NCBI GenBank assembly: GCA_937926875.1
Contig: CALBAX010000110.1
Span: forward strand, 1 to 53,668
Direction: 5' to 3'
Length of the DNA: 53,668 bases
DNA from: an uncultured Desulfovibrio sp.
Lineage (GTDB): Bacteria > Desulfobacterota > Desulfovibrionia > Desulfovibrionales > Desulfovibrionaceae
Positions 21,290-31,390 of this stretch are shown piece after piece. A program made the position numbers and the translations under genes. Within the stretch, counting starts at the first letter, position 1, and each line of letters starts with the position of its first letter. The notes beneath the pieces are model-generated. The model did not search any database. It was not told the DNA's origin and was given only the letters and a program-made list of their open reading frames with translations.

Positions 21290-21632
21290 GGTTGCTCCGG
21301 TCGTTGAAGATCCTGAAGGCTGTCTGCCCGGCCTGTCCCTGTGGCCTGTACGGGCAGATGCATCAACAGTGCCAGCGATCCCGGCAGGGACAGCGCCCGT
21401 GCCATGGCTGTGTTCCGGGCAGTCCTGCGCAGGAGAGGGGGGAAGGGGATGGGAAAAAGGCTGCCATGTCCGCCCGCTGGCGTGAACATCGTTGGCAGCC
21501 AGGCCGGGACGGCCCGCAAGGCCGCCCCGGGGATGCGGGCGTGCCCTCCTGTCAGGAGAACTTTGGATGTATCAACTTGTTTATTGTTATAAAACAGATA
21601 GTTGTATCTGTTATGCACATGTCTCGCCTGCG
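21290..21632. promoter_or_regulatory. Upstream region of the chaperone/effector pair with palindrome
   Basis: 343 bp between larB and the chaperone gene. The part at 21565-21620 is much more AT-rich than its surroundings. It holds a perfect AACAGATA/TATCTGTT inverted repeat (4-nt spacer, 21593-21612), a candidate operator for minus-strand transcription into the chaperone gene. No gene is supported here. Confidence 0.4.
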
Positions 21633-22418
21633 TCAGGCGTGGCGCAGCAGTTTGGCTGCGAAGGCCGCGGCGCCGAAACCGTTATCTATGTTGAGGACGG
21701 CCAGACCGGGCACGCAGGAACAAAGCATGCTGTGGAGGGCGGCCATGCCGCCCGCGCCCACGCCGTAGCCCACCGAGGTGGGGACGGCCAGCACCGGGCA
21801 GGGCACCAGCCCGGCCAGCACGCCGGGCAGGGCACCTTCCATGCCGGCCACGGCGATGATGAGGCGGGCGGCGCGCAGGTCCCGGATGTGCGGGGCAAGG
21901 CGGTGCAGCCCGGCCACGCCCACGTCGGTGAGGAAGCCGCAGTCATGGCCCCAGAAGCGCAGCGCCCCGTAGGCTTCGGCACCTACAGGGATATCGGCCG
22001 CCCCGGCCGTGACCACCATGATCTCGCCCTGTTCGGGCCACGGCGGGCCCAGTTCCGGCACGTCCTGCGCCTCGCCGCCCAGGCAGAAAAGACGGCATTG
22101 CGCCCAGTAGCGGCCCCCGGGGAATTCCTGTTGCAACAAGGCCCCCTGCGCCTCCGAGGCACGGCTGACCAGCACGGGGGCCCCGCGCCGGTGGAGGCCG
22201 CGTACGGCTCCTGCCAGGGCCCCGTCGGTCTTGCCCTGGGCGAAGACGACCTCGCCCAGGCCGGTACGCAGGGCGCGTCCATGATCCAGATGCAGGCCCT
22301 GCAGGCTGTCGGCCGCAGTGGCGTCTCCCAGATGCCGCAAGGCCTGTTCCGGAGGGATGTCCCCCCGGGCCACGGCCTGCAGCAGGCTTTCGATAGCTGT
22401 ATGATCCATCCCCTGCAT
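21633..22418 (-). CDS. larB: LarB-like nickel-pincer cofactor carboxylase
   Basis: LarB carboxylates nicotinic acid adenine dinucleotide in making the nickel-pincer nucleotide cofactor of lactate racemase and relatives; it resembles PurE. The 261-aa product has the N-terminal LarB extension (IESLLQAVARGDIPPEQALRHLG) and LDHGRALRTGLGEVVFAQGKT. The PurE-like core follows (IMVVTAGAADIPVGAEA, CGFLTDVGVAGLHRL, IIAVAGMEGALPGVLAGLVPCPVLAVPTSVGYG), with LNIDNGFGAAAFA at the end. The start is uncertain: ATG at 22418, a nearby ATG at 22409, or a TTG at 22427 with a closer CGGAG. No larA, larC or larE is in the window, so the partner genes must be elsewhere. Confidence 0.9.
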   Translation of the reverse strand: MQGMDHTAIESLLQAVARGDIPPEQALRHLGDATAADSLQGLHLDHGRALRTGLGEVVFAQGKTDGALAGAVRGLHRRGAPVLVSRASEAQGALLQQEFPGGRYWAQCRLFCLGGEAQDVPELGPPWPEQGEIMVVTAGAADIPVGAEAYGALRFWGHDCGFLTDVGVAGLHRLAPHIRDLRAARLIIAVAGMEGALPGVLAGLVPCPVLAVPTSVGYGVGAGGMAALHSMLCSCVPGLAVLNIDNGFGAAAFAAKLLRHA

Positions 22419-22475
22419 ATAGGGCAAAGGACTCCGCTTGTCAGCAGCGGATGGAGGGGCCGCTTTCCCGCCCTT

Positions 22476-22503
22476 CTTGAGTTTTTGACGGAATGCCCCT
22501 ATT
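22476..22503 (+). promoter_or_regulatory. Heat-shock (sigma-32-like) promoter candidate for the PpiD-like gene
   Basis: CTTGAG at 22476-22481, a 14-bp spacer, then CCCCTATT at 22496-22503, close to the sigma-32 pattern CTTGAAA-N13-17-CCCCATNT. A sigma-70-like TTGCCC-N16-TAATTC at 22512-22539 lies just downstream. In E. coli ppiD is heat-shock regulated, which makes the match more interesting; the factor in this organism is inferred. Confidence 0.4.
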
Positions 22504-22561
22504 GTTGTCCGTTGCCCGAATCGTTGCGGGCAATAATTCCGTGCTTTTTTTCGGAGTGCCC

Positions 22562-24514
22562 ATGCTTGATTATATCCGTTCCAATGCCCAGTCCTTTGGC
22601 GTCAAGGTCGCCTTCGCCATCATCATCCTCGTCTTCATGTTCTGGGGCGTCGGCAGCCTGACCGACGGCGGTTCCAGCAATGTGGTGGCCAAGGTCAACG
22701 GTGAGCCCATCACGGCCCAGCAGTTCGAGCAGGCCTATCAGCGGGCCGCCGAATACGCCATGCGCAATGACCCCTCCCTGACCCGTGAGGCCCTGGTGCA
22801 GCAAAAGCTGGGCCGTCAGGTGCTCAACGAACTCATCAGCGCCCAGCTGATCCGTCAGGAAGCCGCCCGCGTGGGGCTGACCGTGAGCCCTGAGGAGATG
22901 CATTACGTGGTCTCCAGGCTGCCCGCGTTCCAGGACGCCCAGGGCAAGTTCGATCCCGGGGCCTACAAGCGCACCATCGAAGCCCAGCGCATGAGCGTGG
23001 CCGAATACGAACAGGGCCTGGCCGACAGCATCCTGCGTGACAAGGTGATGCGCACCGTGGCCGGCAGCGCCTGGGCCGCCGGTAACGAAGCCCGCAAGTA
23101 CTATGATTTCCTCACCCAGCAGCGCACGGTGGAGTACCTGTACCTGCCCGCTGCCGATTTTGCCGCTTCGGTGAAGCCCACCGGGGAAGAGCTCAGCGCC
23201 TGGTACGAGGCCCACAAGGCCGAGCTGGCCAGCCAGCCCCGCGTGGAAGTGGAATATGTGGCCGTGGCGCCTGAAGCCCTGGTGCGTCCCGAAAGCGTGG
23301 ATGCCGAGGCCGCCCGCAAGTGGTACGAAGCCAACCAGCAGCGCTTCCGCCAGCCCGAACAGGTCAAGGTGGCCCACATCCTGGTGCCCCTGGCGGAGAA
23401 CGCTCCCGAAGCTGCCGTGAAGCAGGCCATGGAAAAGGCCGCCCGCATCCGCAGCGAGGCGGAAAAGGGCGACTTCGCCGCCGTGGCCGATGCCAACAAC
23501 GGCCCCCAAGCCGCCGGCCCCGGCGGTGAGCTGGGCTGGATCCAGCGCGGCCAGACCGTGAAGCCTTTCGAGGATGCCGCCTGGGCCCTGCAGCCCGGCC
23601 AGATCTCCGAGCCCGTGCGCAGCCAGTTCGGCCTGCACATCATCAAGATGGAAGAACGCAAGGACGCCAGCGTGCAGCCCTTTGCCGAAGTGGAAGCCGA
23701 GGTGCGCGCCATCCTGGCCAAGCAGGAAGGCGTGGAAAAGGTCAACGACGTGCTGGACAGCCTGATCGGTGACAACATCAACAACCGTCCCCTGGAGGAA
23801 AGCGCGGCCCGTGCCGGCAGCTACAAGGATGCCGACGGCAAGGAACATCCCCTGCTCAAGGCCGAGCGCACCGGTCTGGTGGGCCAGGCCGAACTGCAGA
23901 AGGCCCTGGGCATCAGCGACGAGATGGCGGCCAGCCTGATGAAGTCCCCGGCCAATTCCCCTGTGGACACGGCCCTGGAAGCCGGTGACCGTTACCTGGT
24001 GGTGCGGGTGCTCACCTCCGAGCCGTCCACCACGCCCAGCCTGGACCAGGCCCGCGACCGCGTCATGAAGGCCCTGGTGGCGGAAAAGTCCCTGCAGGCC
24101 GCCATGGAAAAGGCCACTGCCATCCGCAAGGCCATGACCGATGGCCAGCTGCCTGCTGAAGATGCCGCCCGTGTGCGGAGCGCCGACCTGGCCCGTGACG
24201 GCGCCCTGGCCTCCTTCGTGCCCAATCCTGCCATGAACCAGGTCATCTTCCGTGCCGCGCCGCAGACCTGGATCGACCAGGCCTTCAGCGTGTACGAGCA
24301 GGACGACAGCAGCAAGTGCGGTGCCCTGCTCTGCCGCGTGACCGCCGTGGAACAGCCCAAGTCCGACGGCTGGGCCGGCATGGAGAACCTGCTCACCGAG
24401 CTGGTGCAGCGCAAGCGCGTGGAAGGCATGTACCATACCTTCATGCGCATGCTGGAACAGAAGGCCAAGATCGAAGTCTACAACAGCCGCGTGCTGGAAA
24501 GCGCCGGTATCTAG
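22562..24514 (+). CDS. PpiD/SurA-like periplasmic peptidyl-prolyl isomerase
   Basis: A 650-aa membrane-anchored folding factor. An N-terminal anchor (VKVAFAIIILVFMFWGVGSL) is preceded by LDYIRSNAQSFG, as in PpiD. A SurA-N-like chaperone region spans about 38-200 (VAKVNGEPITAQQFEQAYQR). One parvulin domain lies near 260-370 (VKVAHILVPLAEN, GGELGWIQRGQTVKPFEDAAW, VRSQFGLHIIKMEER), and a long helical C-terminal part with a second SurA-like fold follows. It should act on newly exported proteins at the outer face of the inner membrane. The ATG at 22562 is chosen for the anchor start, preceded by CGGAG. It diverges from larB and is monocistronic. Confidence 0.93.
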   Translation: MLDYIRSNAQSFGVKVAFAIIILVFMFWGVGSLTDGGSSNVVAKVNGEPITAQQFEQAYQRAAEYAMRNDPSLTREALVQQKLGRQVLNELISAQLIRQEAARVGLTVSPEEMHYVVSRLPAFQDAQGKFDPGAYKRTIEAQRMSVAEYEQGLADSILRDKVMRTVAGSAWAAGNEARKYYDFLTQQRTVEYLYLPAADFAASVKPTGEELSAWYEAHKAELASQPRVEVEYVAVAPEALVRPESVDAEAARKWYEANQQRFRQPEQVKVAHILVPLAENAPEAAVKQAMEKAARIRSEAEKGDFAAVADANNGPQAAGPGGELGWIQRGQTVKPFEDAAWALQPGQISEPVRSQFGLHIIKMEERKDASVQPFAEVEAEVRAILAKQEGVEKVNDVLDSLIGDNINNRPLEESAARAGSYKDADGKEHPLLKAERTGLVGQAELQKALGISDEMAASLMKSPANSPVDTALEAGDRYLVVRVLTSEPSTTPSLDQARDRVMKALVAEKSLQAAMEKATAIRKAMTDGQLPAEDAARVRSADLARDGALASFVPNPAMNQVIFRAAPQTWIDQAFSVYEQDDSSKCGALLCRVTAVEQPKSDGWAGMENLLTELVQRKRVEGMYHTFMRMLEQKAKIEVYNSRVLESAGI

Positions 24515-24526
24515 GAAAGATAAAGG

Positions 24527-24578
24527 CTGGGGGAGGAAAGCCCTTTTGCTAACGGCAAAAAGGAGTTTCCTCCCCCAG
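24527..24578. repeat. Long G-tract hairpin with 13-bp perfect outer arms
   Basis: CTGGGGGAGGAAA (24527-24539) pairs with TTTCCTCCCCCAG (24566-24578). The inner arms CCTTTTGC/GCAAAAAGG pair with a one-base bulge. It starts 12 bases past a stop codon. Confidence 0.7.
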
Positions 24579-24608
24579 ACCCCCTCCTTCCCCAAAACCC
24601 GTTCATCA

Positions 24609-24639
24609 GAGGCTGCCCGCAAGGGCAGCCTCTTTTCTG
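24609..24639 (+). terminator. Terminator after the PpiD-like gene
   Basis: GAGGCTGCCC / GGGCAGCCTC stem with a short loop (GCAA) followed by TTTTCTGTT, a standard rho-independent terminator. Confidence 0.85.
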
Positions 24640-24963
24640 TTGTTGCCGTGCGTGCCCCGAAGACATGGGGGAAAACCACCTGCAGACGGCTGGCTTTTAT
24701 CCTTCAGAAGCAGGGAATCAGAACAGGCGTTGCCGGGCGGCATGATGAAGCAGGCAAACACGCTTTCTTTTTTCGGGGATGCAAGGGGAGGGGCTCCGCC
24801 CTCCCGGCGTCCCTTCCTGAGGGGCACTTGCCGGGCCGGGACTTTACTGACAAAATAACCGTTCCCTGCGGCGTTTTTCCCTGATTTTTGCGGGCGCTGT
24901 GCGTCCCGTAGGCGGGGATTGCCCTGTGGGGCAAAACAGCATATGAGCGGTTTTTGGAAGGAT

Positions 24964-25017
24964 GGGGGGAGGTTGCGGGGGACCTTTTTTCCGCCAGGAA
25001 AAGGTCCCCCTCCCCCC
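24964..25017. repeat. Palindromic G-tract element upstream of glmS
   Basis: GGGGGACCTTTT (24977-24988) pairs with AAAAGGTCCCCC (24999-25010), with outer GGGGGGA/TCCCCCC arms. The centre TTTTCCGCCAGGAAAA at 24987-25002 recurs in exact reverse complement in the element at 37971-38021. Confidence 0.7.
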
Positions 25018-25066
25018 TCAAAAAAAGCTCCCCTCTCCGCCATCCCTTATCGCATAGGAGGTCACC

Positions 25067-26893
<1,827 letters not shown>

Positions 26894-26919
26894 TCCTGCT
26901 CCCTCCTTCCGATACAACC

Positions 26920-26948
26920 AAAAAGGACGCCGAAAGGCGTCCTTTTTT
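26920..26948 (+). terminator. glmS terminator
   Basis: AAAAAGGACGCC-GAAA-GGCGTCC followed by TTTTTT. The same stem is used again at 38523-38552 and 44841-44870. Confidence 0.9.
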
Positions 26949-27304
26949 CGTCTGCGCCTGGCTCCGTGTGGTGTCCCAAGGTGTCTGTTGCGACAAGGAT
27001 ACATATCATCTCCTCTATGGATGCAGGGCAAGGCCTGCGGAAACGGATTGCAGCAAGGAGATGGAAACAAAAGGGATGTGATGCCGCGTATCATTTATGT
27101 CTGGAGACCGTTCCTGCAGGGATACTGCGGCAATGCCGCAGCATAATAAAACCCGCTGGGGAAGGGGGGAACGTCTCTCGCGTTAGCAGCGACCGAATGG
27201 CGGCCTGAAGGGCCGTGCCCGTTAGCGACGAAGGAGATTTACGGGTATCGACAGCAGAGATGAGGGGTTCCCCCCTCCCTCAAAACACAGTGCCTTTAAT
27301 GGCA

Positions 27305-27334
27305 TTGCCAAAGCATTTTGGCCTGTGGCATAGT
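27305..27334 (+). promoter_or_regulatory. Sigma-70-like promoter candidate for the aconitase-like gene
   Basis: TTGCCA (27305-27310), 18-bp spacer, CATAGT (27329-27334), about 120 bp upstream of the start codon, leaving room for a structured leader. Confidence 0.35.
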
Positions 27335-27456
27335 ATCTGGTGCGAAATTTCACGCCCGCCGGATGCTTGTACATCGCCCCGTCGCCGTGGACGGGGAAAG
27401 TCCGGGCCTGCCTTTCATCGCCATCACGGCACAGCACAGACTACGCAGGAAGCAAG

Positions 27457-29760
27457 ATGATCCAACTGAGCGACAAACCGGTCATTGTGCAGGGCAACAC
27501 CCTGATGGAACAGGAAGAAGCCGCGGCGCGCGGCATCGATTGCGCCGCTGCCCGTCAAAATACCCTGGCCTGGAGCATCCTGGCCGCCCACAACACGGCT
27601 GCCGGGGACGACCCTACCCTGCGCCTGCGTTTTGATGCCCTGGCCTCGCACGACATCACCTATGTGGGCATCATCCAGACGGCCCGCGCCAGCGGCCTGG
27701 AACGCTTCCCCATGCCTTACGCGCTCACCAACTGCCACAACAGCCTGTGCGCCGTGGGCGGCACCATCAATGAGGACGACCACCTCTTCGGCCTGACCGC
27801 CGCCCGCAAGTACGGCGGGATCTTCGTGCCGCCTCATCTGGCGGTCATCCACCAGTACGCCCGTGAAATGATGGCCGGTTGCGGCAAGATGATCCTGGGC
27901 TCCGACAGCCACACCCGCTACGGCGCCCTGGGCACCATGGCCGTGGGCGAAGGCGGCCCCGAGCTGGTCAAGCAGCTGCTGGGCAAGACCTACGACGTGG
28001 CCCGCCCCGAAGTGGTGCTGGTCTGGCTGGAGAACGCTCCCCGTCCCGGCGTGGGCCCGCAGGACATCGCCATCGCCCTCATCGGCGCGGTGTTCAAGAA
28101 CGGCTTCGTCAAGAACCGGGTCATGGAATTCGCCGGTCCCGGCGTGGCGGGACTTTCCGTGGAATACCGCTGCGGCATCGACGTCATGACCACCGAGACC
28201 ACCTGCCTGTCCTCCATCTGGACCACGGACGACAAGGTGCGCGATTACCTGGCCATGCACGGCCGCGCCGACGATTACACCGAGCTGCGTCACGACAAGC
28301 CCGCCTGCTTCGACCGCTGCATCCGCGTGGACCTGTCCACCATCGAACCCATGATGGCCCTGCCCTTCCATCCCAGCAACGCCTATCCTGTGGCCGAAGT
28401 GGTGCGCCATGCCGACGAACTGTTCGCTGCCGTGGAAGAAGAGGCCCGCAAGCAGTTCGGCAAGGCCGGTGAAGGCCTGAAGCTGCGCGCCAAGATCCAT
28501 GACGGCGGCGTGTGGGTGGACCAGGGCATCATCGCCGGTTGCGCGGGCGGTTCGTTCGAAAACTGCTGTATGGCCGCCTCCATCCTGGACGGACGGAGCA
28601 CCGGCTGCGGCGAGTTCTCGCTCTCTGTCTATCCTGCCAGCGAACCCCAGGCCATCGCCCTGGTGCGCAACGGCGCCGCTGCCAAGCTCATGGCCGCCGG
28701 CGCGGTCATCAAGAACGCCTTCTGCGGTCCCTGTTTCGGCGCCGGCGACACGCCCGCCCACGGTGCCCTGTCCATCCGCCACTCCACCCGCAACTTCCCC
28801 AACCGCGAAGGCTCCAAGCCCGGCAACGGCCAGATCTCTGCCGTGGCCCTCATGGACGCCCGCTCCATCGCCGCCACCGCCGCCAACGGTGGCCGCCTGA
28901 CCCCGGCCACGGAACTGGACTGGGACAAGCTGGCCGTGGACGCCACCTACACCTTCGATGCCGGCATCTACCAGCGCCGCGTCTACAACGGCTTCGGCAA
29001 GGCCGATGCCGCCGCGGAACTCAAGCGCGGTCCCAACATCGCCGACTGGCCGTCCATGAGCCCCCTGCCGGAGAACCTGGTGCTGCCGCTGGCTTCGGTC
29101 ATCACCGACCCTGTGACCACCACGGACGAGCTCATCCCCTCGGGCGAGACCTCGTCCCTTCGTTCCAACCCGCTCAAGCTTTCCGAGTTCACCCTGTCGC
29201 GCAAGGATCCCGCCTATGTGGGCCGCGCCAAGGACGTGCAGGCCATGGAAAAGGCCCGTCTGGCAGATCCTGCCGATGCCGCCCTGCTGGCGAAGCTGGA
29301 AGGCATGCTGGCGCCCCTCAAGGCCGCGCAGCCCGAGGTCTATGCCGCGGTGCTGGGCGCCGGCCTCAAGGACACGGGCATCGGTTCCACCATCTTTGCC
29401 CTCAAGCCCGGTGACGGTTCCGCCCGCGAACAGGCTGCCTCCTGCCAGAAGGTGCTGGGCGGCTGGGCCAACGTGGCTGCCGAATACGCCACCAAGCGCT
29501 ACCGTTCCAACCTCATCAACTGGGGCATGCTGCCCCTGCTGGCCGACGCCGCTCTGGCGCAGAAGCTCGGCGTGGGCGACTGCTTCGTCCTGCCCGGCAT
29601 CCGTACCGCTGTGGAACAGGATGCCGCCGGCATCACCGGCTGGCTGGTGAGCGCTGCCGGGGCCGTGGAGGCTGTGGAACTGCGTCTGGGCGACCTGACC
29701 GCCGACGAACGCCAGATTATTCTGGACGGCTGCCTCATCAACTTCTACAACCACAATTAA
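27457..29760 (+). CDS. Aconitase-superfamily hydratase
   Basis: A 767-aa [4Fe-4S] hydro-lyase of the aconitase fold, of the type often listed as YbhJ-like hydratase; it is not one of the standard AcnA/AcnB forms. Core motifs are SDSHTRYGALGTMAVGEGG (~150-168), the cluster cysteines in AGCAGGSFENC and FCGPCFGAG (C-x-x-C), and the swivelling-domain signature HSTRNFPNREGS. All three cluster cysteines appear present, so an active dehydratase is likely, but the substrate is unknown. The start at 27457 (MIQLSDKPVIVQGN) is chosen for the AGGAAG site; an in-frame extension upstream lacks one. It is monocistronic, with its own terminator. Confidence 0.88.
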   Translation: MIQLSDKPVIVQGNTLMEQEEAAARGIDCAAARQNTLAWSILAAHNTAAGDDPTLRLRFDALASHDITYVGIIQTARASGLERFPMPYALTNCHNSLCAVGGTINEDDHLFGLTAARKYGGIFVPPHLAVIHQYAREMMAGCGKMILGSDSHTRYGALGTMAVGEGGPELVKQLLGKTYDVARPEVVLVWLENAPRPGVGPQDIAIALIGAVFKNGFVKNRVMEFAGPGVAGLSVEYRCGIDVMTTETTCLSSIWTTDDKVRDYLAMHGRADDYTELRHDKPACFDRCIRVDLSTIEPMMALPFHPSNAYPVAEVVRHADELFAAVEEEARKQFGKAGEGLKLRAKIHDGGVWVDQGIIAGCAGGSFENCCMAASILDGRSTGCGEFSLSVYPASEPQAIALVRNGAAAKLMAAGAVIKNAFCGPCFGAGDTPAHGALSIRHSTRNFPNREGSKPGNGQISAVALMDARSIAATAANGGRLTPATELDWDKLAVDATYTFDAGIYQRRVYNGFGKADAAAELKRGPNIADWPSMSPLPENLVLPLASVITDPVTTTDELIPSGETSSLRSNPLKLSEFTLSRKDPAYVGRAKDVQAMEKARLADPADAALLAKLEGMLAPLKAAQPEVYAAVLGAGLKDTGIGSTIFALKPGDGSAREQAASCQKVLGGWANVAAEYATKRYRSNLINWGMLPLLADAALAQKLGVGDCFVLPGIRTAVEQDAAGITGWLVSAAGAVEAVELRLGDLTADERQIILDGCLINFYNHN

Positions 29761-30069
29761 CGCTGCGGACGAGACCGCCGCGTCGCCATCTGGAAAGGGG
29801 CCTCACCGGGAGGCCCCTTTTTCTTTGGGCGGCGCTTCCTTCTTTTCCGAAGTATTTTTTGAGATTCCATCAGCTGGAAGGTCCGCAGGGCACTCTCGCC
29901 CCTGTCGCCGGGGTACGCCCTTGCCTGCCCTTCCCACACATATGCCAACACGGGCAAGGGGCAGTTCCGGCGGCCCTGCGGCTGCCCGGCCTGACAGTCG
30001 CGACGGCGGGAGTCCCCTTGCGAGACGGGGGGCTCCCGCCTATGTTTTTGGGGACTGGGAGGGAGCACC
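29761..30069. other. Intergenic region before the nuclease-like gene
   Basis: 309 bp. Apart from the terminator at 29794-29825 it contains only a region that should carry the promoter of the following gene; no gene or clear motif is seen. Confidence 0.5.
29794..29825 (+). terminator. Terminator of the aconitase-like gene
   Basis: Perfect 10-bp stem AAAGGGGCCT / AGGCCCCTTT with a 7-nt loop, followed by a T-rich run. Confidence 0.88.
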
Positions 30070-31098
30070 ATGACATACCGGGAAGCCCAGAAAGAACATC
30101 ATCTGCGCCAGCTTGCCCATCTGTTCGAAGGAGATCCCGGCGGCGGGAAATTCAAGGGGAAGGCATACCCCTTCGTCCTGCAGGCGCCTGAAAAAAATCT
30201 TTTGGCCCCGATACGGGACGAGGTGCTGCTCTATTGCAGCGGGCATTTGCCGGGAGCGGAGGGCACGGTATGCTTTTGGAACTCCGGCGGGGAAAAGGTG
30301 GTCGCCGGACATGCGTGCAGCCTGCCCACTGGTCATCTGCTTTCTTCGCAGGTGGCCTGCCTCAACCATCTCTTTCCCTTGTGCCGTGACGGGAAGGCCG
30401 CCACGCTGCTGCTGCAAGGGCTGCGCCCGGATATGGAGGAAGCCCTGCCCGTGGACATCCATGCACGCGGCATGTTCGTGGAATTTGAAGTCACAGGGGG
30501 CGGAAGTTACCTCAACGAGGAACAGCGGGGCAGATCGCTGGCCCGGGGCGCCAATGCCACGTCTGTGGATGCGGTCATGAAGGGGCGGGATGCCGGGGGG
30601 GACATCCGTCTGTTCCTCATCGAATGGAAATACACGGAAAGTTATCCTTCCACGAGTAAGAAGAATCCCGGCAGCAGGATGGATGAACGCCTCTGGCGCT
30701 ACAGGAGCTTTTTCACCCGTGACGGCAGTCCCTTCACCTTCTGCAACAGTGAGGTGGACACCACGTTTTTTAAAGAGCTTTTGACCGAGCCGTATTACCA
30801 GCTCATGCGCCAGACCCTGCTGGGCTGGAGGATGACGCAGGATCCGTCCCGCAACGGACAGGCCACGGCGTTCACGCATGTCATGGTCATCCCGCGCGGC
30901 AATACGGCGCTTCGTTCGGGCTGTGCGGGCAAGGCAGGCCGTCGGGGGGATCTTGCCGGGACATGGAATGCGCTTGTCCGGGAACCTGCGCTCTTCCTTG
31001 CCCCCGAAGAGCTGCTGCATCCGTTGAGGGCACTGCCAGGCCATGCCCGCCTGCTGGAGTATCTTTGCCGGCGTTACTGGCAGGACGGGCGGCCCTGA
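30070..31098 (+). CDS. PD-(D/E)XK nuclease-like protein, orphan
   Basis: A 342-aa cytosolic protein. The middle carries a PD-(D/E)XK pattern: Asp167 (ATSVDAVM), then DIRLFLIEWKYTESY with Glu185-x-Lys187, followed by a basic, Tyr-rich helix region (RLWRYRSFF). The EWKYTE.Y stretch recalls the PGN_0703-type putative restriction endonucleases, recalled from memory and not searched. The C-terminal third (TAFTHVMVIPRGNTALRSG) and a final helical part ALFLAPEELLHPLRAL fit the same family. GGAGGGAG precedes the ATG. There is no methylase or helicase next to it, so it is either solitary or works with the module 8 kb away. GC is similar to its neighbours. Confidence 0.68.
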   Translation: MTYREAQKEHHLRQLAHLFEGDPGGGKFKGKAYPFVLQAPEKNLLAPIRDEVLLYCSGHLPGAEGTVCFWNSGGEKVVAGHACSLPTGHLLSSQVACLNHLFPLCRDGKAATLLLQGLRPDMEEALPVDIHARGMFVEFEVTGGGSYLNEEQRGRSLARGANATSVDAVMKGRDAGGDIRLFLIEWKYTESYPSTSKKNPGSRMDERLWRYRSFFTRDGSPFTFCNSEVDTTFFKELLTEPYYQLMRQTLLGWRMTQDPSRNGQATAFTHVMVIPRGNTALRSGCAGKAGRRGDLAGTWNALVREPALFLAPEELLHPLRALPGHARLLEYLCRRYWQDGRP

Positions 31099-31390
31099 TC
31101 CCGGGACACCGCCCTGCTCCAGGAGGGGTGCCCTCCCGGAGCAGGCGTCCCCAGCCACAGCAACCCGGCATCAGATGCCACAGTGCCGTACCGGGGACCG
31201 GTGCTGCGGGAAAGCCCTGACGTCTCCGCAGCGCCCTATCCTCCTGGGTGAAACGCACCGGGGAAGGAGACACCGCTCGCGTTGGCGGGGCCCCTTCCCC
31301 CACATTTTTTCAGGCCAAGGACATGAAAAAAGGACGGCCCGTGAGGGCCGCCCTTGGCATATCCGTTACCGCTCCGTCACTGCGCAGCCC
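31099..31390. other. Convergent intergenic region with three hairpins
   Basis: 292 bp between the nuclease-like gene and gap, which end facing each other. It contains CTGCTCC-x-GGAGGG paired with CCCTCC-x-GGAGCAG (31114-31144). A GGGGAAGG/CCTTCCCC element (31260-31300) shares a 15-mer with the window start, and the gap terminator is also here. No gene is supported. Confidence 0.5.
31324..31353 (-). terminator. gap terminator
   Basis: On the minus strand GGGCGGCCC-TCAC-GGGCCGTCC is followed by TTTTTTTC, about 40 bp past the gap stop. Confidence 0.85.

Larger units (their letters stand above)
24515..25066. other. Intergenic region between ppiD-like and glmS genes
   Basis: 552 bp with no supported gene. 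It holds a long hairpin right after the ppiD-like stop, a classical terminator at 24609-24639, a featureless GC-rich middle, and another long hairpin just upstream of glmS (24964-25017). No glmS ribozyme core was recognised in the leader. Confidence 0.6.
26894..27456. other. Intergenic region and leader upstream of the aconitase-like gene
   Basis: 563 bp with no supported gene. After the glmS terminator there is a CTGCGGCA/TGCCGCAG hairpin (27125-27141). A ~110-bp block follows, bounded by GGGGGGAAC (27164-27172) and its complement GTTCCCCCC (27267-27275). Next come a promoter candidate and a CCCCGTC/GACGGGG hairpin (27377-27396) in the leader. The block contains two copies of CGTTAGC followed by GCGAC-like sequence. 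A non-coding RNA is possible but not shown. Confidence 0.45.

Noticed and set aside
21286..21618. A 110-codon minus-strand open frame whose stop overlaps the chaperone start by four bases
   Set aside because: The overlap looks like coupling, but the sequence is low-complexity Pro/Ala/Arg/Leu without domain pattern, the start lies in a likely promoter/palindrome, and the ribosome site is poor.
22499..24679. Minus-strand open frame opposite the PpiD-like gene
   Set aside because: Antisense shadow; it runs through the plus-strand gene's terminator and has no motif.
25000..25066. glmS ribozyme in the glmS leader
   Set aside because: Only a palindromic G-tract hairpin lies before the start; the conserved glmS ribozyme core and pseudoknot pieces are not recognisable.
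27385..27405. GGGGAAAGTCCGGGC resembling the conserved 5' core of RNase P RNA
   Set aside because: The rest of the RNase P RNA core is missing in the ~300 bases on either side, and a protein gene starts at 27457; chance match.
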